From assembly GCF_030388665.1 (NCBI RefSeq), contig NZ_CP128846.1:7350001-7414000 (forward strand): a DNA stretch of 64,000 nucleotides, in the 5' to 3' direction. The notes beneath the pieces are model-generated. The model saw only the letters and a program-made list of their open reading frames with translations, was not told where the DNA came from and did not search any database. Position numbers and translations under genes: made by a program. Source of the DNA: Streptomyces flavofungini (GTDB lineage: Bacteria > Actinomycetota > Actinomycetes > Streptomycetales > Streptomycetaceae). Positions within the stretch are counted from its first letter, which is position 1, and each line of letters opens with the position of its first letter. Shown one piece after another: positions 9,651-16,979 of the stretch.

Positions 9651-10694
9651 GTGTTGGTCGACAGTCCCCCCGAACCCGGCGCGGAAGCCGCTCCCGCGCC
9701 ACCCGGCCGCCGCGCCCTGCGCGGTGCCGGGCTCGTCCTCTCCGTCGTCCTGCTGCTGGCCCTGATGGCCGTCAGCATCTCCGTGGGCGCCAAACAGCTC
9801 TCCATGGACCAGGTCTGGCACGGGCTGTTCGAGGACTCGGGGACGTACGCGGACGTCGTGGTCGGCGAGCGGGTCTCGCGCACCCTCCTCGGGGTCCTCG
9901 CGGGGCTGGGACTCGGTCTGTCCGGCGCGGTCCTGCAGGCCCTGACCCGCAATCCGCTGGCCGACCCCGGCCTGCTCGGCATCAACATGGGCGCGTCGGC
10001 CGCCGTGGTCACCGCCATCAGCTTCTTCGGCGTCACCTCGCTGAGCGGCTATGTGTGGTTCGCCTTCGCGGGCGCGGCGATCGTCGGGGTGCTGGTGTAC
10101 GCGCTCGGCGGCACCCGCAGCGCCACCCCCGTGCGGCTCGCGCTCGCCGGTACCGCCCTGACCGCGGCCCTCGCCGGCTACCTCCAGGCCGTGATGATCA
10201 CGGACAACGCCGCGCTGGACAAGATGCGCTTCTGGACGGTCGGCTCGCTGGCCTCCGCCAAGATGGAGACCATCCAGCAGGTCCTGCCGTTCCTCGCCGT
10301 CGGTACCCTGCTCGCGCTCGGCCTCGCCCGGCCGCTCAACGCCGTGGCGATGGGCGACGACACCGCCCGCGCCCTCGGCGCCCGGCTGACCCGCACCCGC
10401 GCCCTGTCCATGGCCGCCGCGACGCTGCTGTGCGGCGCCGCGACCGCCGCCTGCGGGCCGATCGCCTTCGTCGGCCTGATGGTGCCGCACATGGTGCGCT
10501 CCTTCACCGGGCCCGACATGCGCTGGATCTTCCCCTACGCCGCCGTCCTCGCCCCCGTCCTGCTGCTCGGCGCCGACGTGCTCGGCCGGGTGATCTCGCG
10601 CCCCGCGGAGGTCCAGGTGGGCATCGTCACCGCGGCCATCGGCGCCCCGGTGTTCATCCTGCTCGTACGACGGCGGAGGACGGCCCAGCTGTGA
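9651..10694 (+). CDS. FecCD-family iron-siderophore ABC permease, subunit 1
   Basis: 347 aa, starting at GTG 9651 with no Shine-Dalgarno; it is probably translated from a leaderless mRNA. FecCD (BtuC-type) permease with about ten membrane helices. Family signatures include RTLLGVLAGLGLGLSGAVLQ, RNPLADPGLLGINMGA and IAFVGLMVPHMVR (the coupling-helix region). It forms the membrane channel with the next gene product. Its stop overlaps the following start (GTGA at 10691-10694), which indicates translational coupling. Confidence 0.95.
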   Translation: MLVDSPPEPGAEAAPAPPGRRALRGAGLVLSVVLLLALMAVSISVGAKQLSMDQVWHGLFEDSGTYADVVVGERVSRTLLGVLAGLGLGLSGAVLQALTRNPLADPGLLGINMGASAAVVTAISFFGVTSLSGYVWFAFAGAAIVGVLVYALGGTRSATPVRLALAGTALTAALAGYLQAVMITDNAALDKMRFWTVGSLASAKMETIQQVLPFLAVGTLLALGLARPLNAVAMGDDTARALGARLTRTRALSMAAATLLCGAATAACGPIAFVGLMVPHMVRSFTGPDMRWIFPYAAVLAPVLLLGADVLGRVISRPAEVQVGIVTAAIGAPVFILLVRRRRTAQL

Positions 10695-11719
10695 AGGCGA
10701 TACGTACCCGCGGCGGCCTCTCGGTCCGCCTCGACGTCCGCACGGCCGTCGTGGTGGTGACCCTCGTGCTCGCCGCGCTCGTCGCGAGCGTCGTGCTCAT
10801 CGGCACCGGCGACTTCGACATCCCGGCCGCCGACGTCATCCGCACCCTCCTGGGCAACGGCGACTCCGGCCAGGAGTTCATCATCAACGACCTGCGGCTG
10901 CCGCGGGTCGTGGTCGGGCTCCTGGTGGGCGCGTCCCTCGGCCTCGGCGGCGCGCTGTTCCAGTCCATCTCCCGCAACCCGCTGGGCAGCCCCGACGTCC
11001 TCGGCATCGGGCAGGGCTCGACCGCCGGCGCGCTCCTTGCGATCGTGGTCTTCAGCGGCAGCGCGGGTCAGGTCGCGGTCGCCGCGCTGGTCGGCGGCCT
11101 GGTCACCGGCGCCGCGATGTATCTGCTGGCCTGGCGGCGCGGCGTGCACGGCTACCGGCTCGTCCTCGTCGGCATCGGCATCAACGCCTTCGCCGTCGCC
11201 ATGAACGGCTACCTCCTGACCAAGGCGGACTTCGTCGACGCGGCCCGCGCGGTCGTGTGGATGACGGGCTCGCTCAACGGCCGCGACTGGGAGCAGGTCT
11301 GGCCGCTGCTCACGCTGTGCGCCGTGCTGCTTCCGCTGATCGTCATGCACGCGCGGCCGCTGCGGATGCTGGAGATGGGCGACGACACGGCGTACGCGCT
11401 CGGGGTGCCCGTCGAGCGGACCCGCGTCGTCCTCATGGGCGCCGCCGTGCTGCTCACCGCGGCCGCGACCGCCGCCGCGGGGCCCGTCAGCTTCGTCGCC
11501 CTCACCGCGCCGCAGCTGGCCCGCCGTCTGACACGCTCGCCGGGCCCGAACCTGGTGCCCGCCATGTGCATGGGCGCGACCCTGCTGATCGTCGCCGACT
11601 GGGCCTCGCAGCGGGCCTTCGGCGCCGACCAGCTGCCCGTCGGCGTCGTCACCGGTGTCCTCGGCGGGGTGTATCTGCTGTGGCTGCTGGTCACCGAGCG
11701 CAAGGCGGGGCGCATATGA
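10691..11719 (+). CDS. FecCD-family iron-siderophore ABC permease, subunit 2
   Basis: 342 aa from GTG 10691, overlapping the previous stop by four bases (GTGA). Second FecCD permease with the same signatures (LRLPRVVVGLLVGASLGLGG, RNPLGSPDVLGIGQG, PVSFVALTAPQLARRL). It pairs with subunit 1 as a heterodimer in the membrane. Its own stop (11717-11719) overlaps an ATG at 11716 that opens a 33-codon reading frame. The cognate ATPase follows. Confidence 0.95.
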   Translation: MKAIRTRGGLSVRLDVRTAVVVVTLVLAALVASVVLIGTGDFDIPAADVIRTLLGNGDSGQEFIINDLRLPRVVVGLLVGASLGLGGALFQSISRNPLGSPDVLGIGQGSTAGALLAIVVFSGSAGQVAVAALVGGLVTGAAMYLLAWRRGVHGYRLVLVGIGINAFAVAMNGYLLTKADFVDAARAVVWMTGSLNGRDWEQVWPLLTLCAVLLPLIVMHARPLRMLEMGDDTAYALGVPVERTRVVLMGAAVLLTAAATAAAGPVSFVALTAPQLARRLTRSPGPNLVPAMCMGATLLIVADWASQRAFGADQLPVGVVTGVLGGVYLLWLLVTERKAGRI

Positions 11720-11817
11720 GTGCCTGCCGCGATCGCGCCCGCCGCGATTGCGCCTGCCGTGGCTGTCCCGGCCCGGGCGCCCGCCGCGGCCGTGCCCCCC
11801 GGTGGGGGCGCTCATGA
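11716..11817 (+). CDS. Putative 33-aa Cys/Arg-rich small protein in the iron operon
   Basis: The ATG at 11716 overlaps the permease stop (ATGA), and its TGA stop (11815-11817) overlaps the ATG at 11814 of the ATPase frame (again ATGA). The peptide MSACRDRARRDCACRGC... has four Cys in its first 17 residues and is rich in Arg. Codon third positions are G/C rich but include T. The DNA is a tandem 15-mer (cgcgatcgcgcccgc, then cgcgattgcgcctgc). It could be a real coupled micro-protein, perhaps metal-related, or simply a translational bridge that passes ribosomes to the ATPase. I do not recognise the peptide. Confidence 0.35.
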   Translation: MSACRDRARRDCACRGCPGPGARRGRAPRWGRS

Positions 11818-12677
11818 CGCCGCGGTCCCTGACCTCGTACGAAGAACCCGACGCCCAGGAGCGTGTCCCCGTGAACCGGCTCATCGCCGACGACGTGACC
11901 ATCGGCTACGACCAGCGTGTCATCGCGGAGAAGCTGTCCGTGGAGATCCCCGACAACTCCTTCACGGTGATCGTCGGTCCGAACGCCTGCGGCAAGTCCA
12001 CGCTCCTGCGCGCCCTGTCCCGGATGCTCAAGCCCTCCGCCGGGCGGGTCCTCCTCGACGGCCAGACCATCCAGTCGCTGCCCGCCAAGCAGGTCGCGCG
12101 GACGCTCGGCCTGCTGCCGCAGTCGTCCATCGCCCCCGACGGCATCACGGTCGGCGACCTGGTGGCGCGCGGCCGCTACCCGCACCAGGGGCTGCTGCGG
12201 CAGTGGTCCAAGGAGGACGAGCGGATCGTGCGCGAGTCCATGGAGTCGACCGGTGTCGCCGAGCTGGGGGACCGGTACGTCGACGAGCTCTCCGGAGGCC
12301 AGCGCCAGCGTGTGTGGATCGCCATGGCGCTCGCCCAGCAGACGCCGCTGCTGCTGCTCGACGAGCCGACCACGTTCCTCGACATCCAGCACCAGATCGA
12401 CGTCCTCGACCTGTGCGCCGATCTCCACGAGGAGCAGGGGCGCACGTTGGTCGCCGTGCTGCACGATCTGAACCACGCCGCCCGGTACGCCACGCATCTC
12501 ATCGCGCTGCGCGACGGGAAGGTGCTGGCCGAGGGGCCGCCTGGGGAGATCGTGACCGCTGAGCTGGTGGCGGAGACCTTTGGGATCAAGTGTCAGGTGA
12601 TCGATGATCCGGAGACGGGGACGCCGTTGGTGGTGCCTGCGGCTCGGAAGTCTCGCGGGGGCTCGCGGGGCGCGTAA
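11814..12677 (+). CDS. Iron-siderophore ABC transporter ATP-binding protein (FecE/FepC type)
   Basis: 287 aa from ATG 11814, chosen because it overlaps the preceding small frame (ATGA) and the codons from here on have normal G/C third positions. A competing start is GTG 11871 (268 aa), which has AGGAG nine bases upstream and coincides with the start of family similarity (NRLIADDVTIGYD). Walker A is GPNACGKST (about 55), the signature LSGGQRQRV (about 159), and Walker B LLLLDEPTT followed by the HDLNH switch. It energises the FecCD permease pair. The last gene of the rightward operon. Confidence 0.93.
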   Translation: MTPRSLTSYEEPDAQERVPVNRLIADDVTIGYDQRVIAEKLSVEIPDNSFTVIVGPNACGKSTLLRALSRMLKPSAGRVLLDGQTIQSLPAKQVARTLGLLPQSSIAPDGITVGDLVARGRYPHQGLLRQWSKEDERIVRESMESTGVAELGDRYVDELSGGQRQRVWIAMALAQQTPLLLLDEPTTFLDIQHQIDVLDLCADLHEEQGRTLVAVLHDLNHAARYATHLIALRDGKVLAEGPPGEIVTAELVAETFGIKCQVIDDPETGTPLVVPAARKSRGGSRGA

Positions 12678-12700
12678 GGATGGGGGCGGGGTTGTTATAT

Positions 12701-12730
12701 GGGGGCTTCGCCCCCGTTCCCCCCTTTTTT
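12701..12730 (+). terminator. Possible terminator after the iron-uptake operon
   Basis: A short hairpin, gggggc-ttc-gccccc, with six T residues at 12725-12730 after a C-rich spacer. It is weak by itself but placed 24 bp after the ATPase stop. A dispersed type A repeat (12745-12767) follows immediately. Confidence 0.45.
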
Positions 12731-12802
12731 GCCGCTTCGCGGCTCGTCCTCAAGCGCCGGACGGGCTTGGGGCGCGGCTCGGCCTCGAGCGGTGGGCGGG
12801 CT

Positions 12803-13150
12803 TCAGAGGAGCTTTCGCAGGTGGAGGAGGTCGCGTAGGCCCGCTTCCAGCTTGACCCTGCCCGATGTCCAGGCCTTGGCGAAGTTCAGATCGCCGTTGA
12901 CCATGGCGACCAGGTCGTCTCCCGTCATGGCCAGGCGGATCTGGGACTTCTCGCGGGGTGGTCCGGGGTGTTCGTCCAGGACCTCGATCCGGCCGTTCTG
13001 GAGGCGGCCGGAGAGGGTGACGTCCAGGTCTCTGAGGTGGCAGCTCAGGGAGCGGTCGAGCGCCGCGGCGCTGCGTACGTCGCCGTCCGCGGCCGCGAGG
13101 TTGTCGGAGAGTTTGTCGAGTGCGCTGCGGCACTCCGCCATGGTCGCCAT
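12803..13150 (-). CDS. SCP2 sterol-binding domain protein
   Basis: 115 aa. Starts at ATG 13150 (or 13141); the open frame continues upstream but runs antisense through the next gene. Sequence such as LDVTLSGRLQNGRIEVLDE and IRLAMTGDDLVAMVNGDLNFAKAW is typical of SCP2-like lipid-carrier domains. It is a single-domain protein, presumably cytosolic. The ligand is unknown. No Shine-Dalgarno is present; TACCGT lies eight bases upstream of the ATG. Divergent, 42 bp from the acidic protein gene. Confidence 0.85.
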   Translation of the reverse strand: MATMAECRSALDKLSDNLAAADGDVRSAAALDRSLSCHLRDLDVTLSGRLQNGRIEVLDEHPGPPREKSQIRLAMTGDDLVAMVNGDLNFAKAWTSGRVKLEAGLRDLLHLRKLL

Positions 13151-13192
13151 CGTGATCGACGGTACCGCAGGGCTTCGATGTAGCGTCGTGGC

Positions 13193-13552
13193 ATGAGCGA
13201 CTGGACGCCGGGCCGCGAGCCCGAGCTCGCGGAGGCGGAGTACGAGATTCCGGTGGAGGCGGACGCCGATGTCCCGGTGGATCCGGAGGCTGATGCTCCG
13301 GTGTCCTCGGAGGCCGACGCCGACCCCTTTGAGCCCGCCCCGCTGGAAATCGTCCGCACCCCCACCGGCAACGCCGAGGTGGATGCCCAGCTCCAGCGTC
13401 TCGGCGACGCCGACCACCTCGCCACCGACGGCCACATCGAGGTGTACGAGGATGTGCACCGGGGTCTGCGCGACGCGCTGACCTCGTTGGACGCACACCC
13501 CGGGCCGCCCGCCCCCTCGGGGGCACCCGCACCGACCGACAACAGGAGCTGA
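13193..13552 (+). CDS. Conserved acidic hypothetical protein
   Basis: 119 aa, very acidic. The N-terminal half repeats EADADVPVDPEADAPV-like motifs. The second half (IVRTPTGNAEVDAQLQRLGDADHL, GHIEVYEDVHRGLRDALTSLD) is the part likely conserved among streptomycetes. No enzyme motif is visible. No Shine-Dalgarno; TAGCGT ends six bases before the ATG, which suggests a leaderless message. It lies eight bases upstream of tlyA, so it is probably cotranscribed with tlyA and nadK. Confidence 0.8.
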   Translation: MSDWTPGREPELAEAEYEIPVEADADVPVDPEADAPVSSEADADPFEPAPLEIVRTPTGNAEVDAQLQRLGDADHLATDGHIEVYEDVHRGLRDALTSLDAHPGPPAPSGAPAPTDNRS

Positions 13553-13559
13553 ACCGAAC

Positions 13560-14375
13560 GTGGCAGGAGTGGCACGCCGCCGCCTCGACGCCGAGCTGGT
13601 CCGCAGGAAGCTCGCGCGCTCGCGCGAGCACGCAAGCCAGCTGATCGCCGCCGGCCGGGTGAGCGTCGGCAAGACCCTCGCGACCAAACCGGCCACGCAG
13701 GTGGAGACGGCCGCCGCGATCGTCGTCACCCAGGACGACGACGACCCCGACTACGTCTCGCGCGGCGGCCACAAGCTCGCCGGCGCCCTGAAGGCCTTCG
13801 TGCCGGAAGGGCTCACCGTCGAAGGGCGGCGTGCCCTGGACGCGGGCGCCTCCACCGGCGGCTTCACCGACGTGCTGCTGCGCGCGGGCGTGGCGCACGT
13901 CGTCGCCGTCGACGTCGGCTACGGCCAGCTCGCCTGGTCACTGCAGAGCGACGACCGGGTCACCGTCAAGGACCGGACGAACGTACGCGAGTTGACGCTC
14001 GACCTCATCGACGGCGAGCCCGTGGACCTGGTCGTCGGCGACCTGTCCTTCATCCCGCTGGGGCTCGTGCTGCCCGCGCTCGTGCGGTGCGCCGCCCCTG
14101 ACGCGGACCTGGTCATGATGGTCAAGCCGCAGTTCGAGGTCGGCAAGGAGCGCCTCGGCAGTGGGGGCGTGGTGCGCAGCGCCGAGCTGCGGGCCGACGC
14201 CGTGCGGACCGTGGCACGGCAGGCGTGGGGGCTCGGCCTCGGGGTGCGCGGAGTGACGGCGAGCCCGCTGCCCGGGCCCTCCGGGAATGTCGAGTACTTT
14301 CTGTGGCTGCGCGCCGGGGCGCCGGAACTCGACCCGGCGGACGTCGACCGTGCCGTGGCGGAGGGGCCCCGTTGA
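13560..14375 (+). CDS. tlyA: TlyA-family rRNA 2'-O-ribose methyltransferase
   Basis: 271 aa from GTG 13560 with AGGAG eleven bases upstream. An N-terminal S4 RNA-binding domain (residues about 4-65: RLDAELVRRKLARSREHA, AGRVSVG) is followed by an FtsJ-type SAM methyltransferase (ALDAGASTGGFTDVLLRAG at about 92, DLVVGDLSFI, MVKPQFE). In mycobacteria TlyA methylates ribose in 16S and 23S rRNA and affects capreomycin sensitivity. The role here is inferred from family. Its TGA overlaps the TTG start of the NAD kinase gene. The tlyA-nadK-recN order is conserved across actinobacteria. Confidence 0.94.
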   Translation: MAGVARRRLDAELVRRKLARSREHASQLIAAGRVSVGKTLATKPATQVETAAAIVVTQDDDDPDYVSRGGHKLAGALKAFVPEGLTVEGRRALDAGASTGGFTDVLLRAGVAHVVAVDVGYGQLAWSLQSDDRVTVKDRTNVRELTLDLIDGEPVDLVVGDLSFIPLGLVLPALVRCAAPDADLVMMVKPQFEVGKERLGSGGVVRSAELRADAVRTVARQAWGLGLGVRGVTASPLPGPSGNVEYFLWLRAGAPELDPADVDRAVAEGPR

Positions 14376-15277
14376 GTCAGACCCGAGCTCGTACTGTTTT
14401 TCTCCTGGCGCACACCGGCAGGCCCGCGGCCATCCGCAGTGCCGAACTCGTCGTGCAGGGGCTGCTGCGCAGCGGCCTCGGCGTGCGGGTCCTGGAGGCG
14501 GAGGCGGCCGACCTGCCGCTGCCGGACGAGGTGGAGCTGGTCAAGGAGGCGACCCCCGCCTGCCTGGACGCCTGCGAACTCCTCATCGTGCTCGGCGGTG
14601 ACGGGACGCTGCTGCGCGGCGCGGAGTTCGCCCGCGCCTCCGGGGTGCCGATGCTCGGCGTGAACCTCGGCCGCGTCGGCTTCCTCGCCGAGGCCGAGCG
14701 CGACGACCTGGACAAGGTCGTCGACCGCGTCGTCACCAAGGCCTACGAGGTCGAGGAGCGCATGACCGTCGACGTCGTCGTGCACAGCAACGGCGACGTC
14801 GTGCACCGCGACTGGGCCCTCAACGAAGCCGCCGTGCAGAAGATGTCGGCCGAGCGGATGCTCGAGGTCGTCCTGGAGATCGACGGCCGTCCTGCGACCG
14901 GCTTCGGCTGCGACGGCATCGTGTGCGCGACGCCGACCGGATCGACCGCGTACGCCTTCTCGGCGGGCGGGCCCGTGGTGTGGCCGGAGGTCGAGGCGCT
15001 GCTCATGGTGCCGATCAGCGCGCACGCCCTGTTCGCCAAGCCGCTGGTGACCTCGCCGGACTCCGTCCTCGCCGTCGAGGTCCAACCGCACACGCCGCAC
15101 GGGGTGCTGTGGTGCGACGGGCGGCGGACCGTCGAACTGCCCGCCGGGGCACGCGTCGAGGTGCGCCGGGGCGCCGTGCCGGTGCGGCTCGCGCGGCTGC
15201 ACCACGCGTCGTTCACCGACCGGCTCGTGGCCAAGTTCGCCCTGCCGGTCTCCGGGTGGCGGGGGGCGCCGCAGTAG
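14372..15277 (+). CDS. nadK: NAD kinase
   Basis: 301 aa, taken from TTG 14372, which overlaps the tlyA stop (TTGA) and has GAGGGG upstream. The length equals the usual streptomycete enzyme. The ATP/polyphosphate-binding GGDGTLLRG motif lies at about 74 and the NAD-binding PTGSTAYAF at about 189. It phosphorylates NAD to NADP in the cytosol. Translationally coupled to tlyA, third gene of that operon. Confidence 0.95.
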   Translation: MSQTRARTVFLLAHTGRPAAIRSAELVVQGLLRSGLGVRVLEAEAADLPLPDEVELVKEATPACLDACELLIVLGGDGTLLRGAEFARASGVPMLGVNLGRVGFLAEAERDDLDKVVDRVVTKAYEVEERMTVDVVVHSNGDVVHRDWALNEAAVQKMSAERMLEVVLEIDGRPATGFGCDGIVCATPTGSTAYAFSAGGPVVWPEVEALLMVPISAHALFAKPLVTSPDSVLAVEVQPHTPHGVLWCDGRRTVELPAGARVEVRRGAVPVRLARLHHASFTDRLVAKFALPVSGWRGAPQ

Positions 15278-15282
15278 CGCTT

Positions 15283-15392
15283 CGCTGGATGGGCTGTGCT
15301 GTGCTGGATGCACTGTGCTGGATGAGCTGTGCTGATTTCCGCGGGTTCGTGGGGGCTGGTCGCGCAGTTCCCCGCGCCCCTTTCGGGGCGCC
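15283..15392. repeat. Short tandem array plus dispersed hairpin element
   Basis: 15283-15334 is an imperfect array of tgtgctggatg-type words. 15341-15392 (gcgggttcgtgggggctggt, then a ccccgcgccccttt hairpin) is an element I recognise as frequent in streptomycete intergenic regions; the tail cgcgcccctttcggggcgcc can fold. It sits between nadK and the convergent FtsX-like gene and may act as their terminator. Confidence 0.6.
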
Positions 15393-15443
15393 CCGGACCT
15401 CGCCGGGGCGCTTCAGGGGCCCGTACAGAGCCATGTCCCCGGG

Positions 15444-16796
15444 TCAGGTCGCGCTGACCACGGATATGGCCCGGCGCCGCAGCACCGCCACCACCGGAAG
15501 TCCGGTGGCGCCCAGGGTCAGGAGCAGCGTGCTGGCAGCTATGCCTGTCGGCACCGCCCACGGCAGATGCGGGACGGCCGAGCCGAAGGCGGTGCTCAGC
15601 ATCGGGGCGAGGGTCGCCAGCGCGATCACGGCGCCGAGCAGCAGCGCCGTCCCGGCGACGACCACCGCCTCCCAGGCCGCCATCGCCCGCACCTGGCGGC
15701 GCTGGGAGCCCACGACCCGCAGCAGGGCCAGATCGCGGCGGCGCTCGAAGGAGATCATGGCGAGGGTGTTGGCCGAGGCTATGGCGGCGAAGCCCGCGTA
15801 CAACGACGTGCCCATGTAGTCCATCCAGACCTCGCCCGTGCTGCCCGCGGAGCCGGTGTGGTGCTGGGCCGTCGTGTGCATCGCGATCTTCGTGAGGCCG
15901 AAGCCGACGACGAGGAGCAGCGGCACCACCGCCGCGGAGAAACGGCGCGGCTGGGAACGGACGTTGAGCATCGCCAGGCGGGCCGCGCCGCCGCCGACGC
16001 GGCCCACGGCCGCCGACACCAGCCAGGCGGCGGGCCCGATGAGGCGCGGGCCGAGCAGCCCCGCGCCCACGCAGAACAGGATGAGGACCAGGAACGCCCC
16101 CTCGCCCGCCTCGTCCGCGGGCTGCCGCGAGAGCAGCACCGAGAGGACGGCACCGCCCGCGACCGCGAGCACCCCGAGCGGCGCCCGCAGCAGCCCGAGA
16201 CCGCGCCGCCCCGCCGCCGCCTCGTGCAACGCGCGTGCGGGCCGCAGCAGGGAGAAGCGCAGCGCGGACAGCACGGCGGCCAGCGCCGACGTGACCACGG
16301 CGACACCCAGGCACACGGGCAGCGCGAGCCAGCTGAAGCGGAAGGGCACCTCGGCCGGGACCAGGCCGTGCGTGACCATGCCACGGAACCACACGCGGGA
16401 CAGCACACCGCCGAGCGCGAAACCCACCAGGGCGGCGGGAACCGACGCGGCCAGGGACTGGACGGCCACCGCGCGGCGGACCTGGCGTGGCCTGGCGCCG
16501 ATGGAGCGGACGAGGGCCAGCTCGCGGTGCTGCTGCACCACGGCCGTGCCCATCGTCGACGCGACCACGAATATCGACATGTAGATGGAGCCGATCAGGA
16601 GCACGGCCGCCGTGTCGCCCACGCCGTTCTCCGTGAGTGCCGCGCGGGCTCCGCGCGAGAGGCCGTCCGCACTCGTCGACCGCAGCACCATCGTCGACGC
16701 GCTCACGACCGTCGCCGCGAACAGCGCCGCGACGGCCGTGCCGATGAATGCCGGGCGGTGCGCGCGCAGCGCCGCCCGAGCCAGTCCTGTACTCAT
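15444..16796 (-). CDS. FtsX-like permease, no ATPase partner nearby
   Basis: 450 aa from ATG 16796; ATG 16805 is possible, but its AGGA would be too close. Two FtsX/MacB-type permease units are visible. The first covers the N-terminal helix (FIGTAVAALFAATVV) and GSIYMSIFVVASTMGTAVVQQHRELALVRSIGA. The second has LYAGFAAIASANTLAMISFERR followed by DLALLRVVGSQRRQVRAMA. Large extracellular domains are absent, so it is about half the length of full streptomycete MacB-like permeases. No ABC ATPase gene adjoins it. It may use an ATPase encoded elsewhere or be a degenerate paralogue. Confidence 0.82.
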   Translation of the reverse strand: MSTGLARAALRAHRPAFIGTAVAALFAATVVSASTMVLRSTSADGLSRGARAALTENGVGDTAAVLLIGSIYMSIFVVASTMGTAVVQQHRELALVRSIGARPRQVRRAVAVQSLAASVPAALVGFALGGVLSRVWFRGMVTHGLVPAEVPFRFSWLALPVCLGVAVVTSALAAVLSALRFSLLRPARALHEAAAGRRGLGLLRAPLGVLAVAGGAVLSVLLSRQPADEAGEGAFLVLILFCVGAGLLGPRLIGPAAWLVSAAVGRVGGGAARLAMLNVRSQPRRFSAAVVPLLLVVGFGLTKIAMHTTAQHHTGSAGSTGEVWMDYMGTSLYAGFAAIASANTLAMISFERRRDLALLRVVGSQRRQVRAMAAWEAVVVAGTALLLGAVIALATLAPMLSTAFGSAVPHLPWAVPTGIAASTLLLTLGATGLPVVAVLRRRAISVVSAT

Positions 16797-16979
16797 ATCG
16801 ATCATGATCCTGCGGCGGGGTGGCCGTCCACCATGAAGGCCGCCGCACAATCCCCCTGAGGAAAACCCCACCCCGGCGGGTGACAGGTGACGTTTTCGGG
16901 GCCTTCGCCACCTGCGCGTTCACGCAAGGACGCCAGGGCACGTCGCACAGCGGACCTCTGACCTCGTAAGGTCGTGTGC

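Noticed and set aside
12803..13729. Long minus-strand frame extending the SCP2 protein upstream
   Set aside because: The extension runs antisense through the acidic protein gene and tlyA; the similarity begins at the ATG near 13150.
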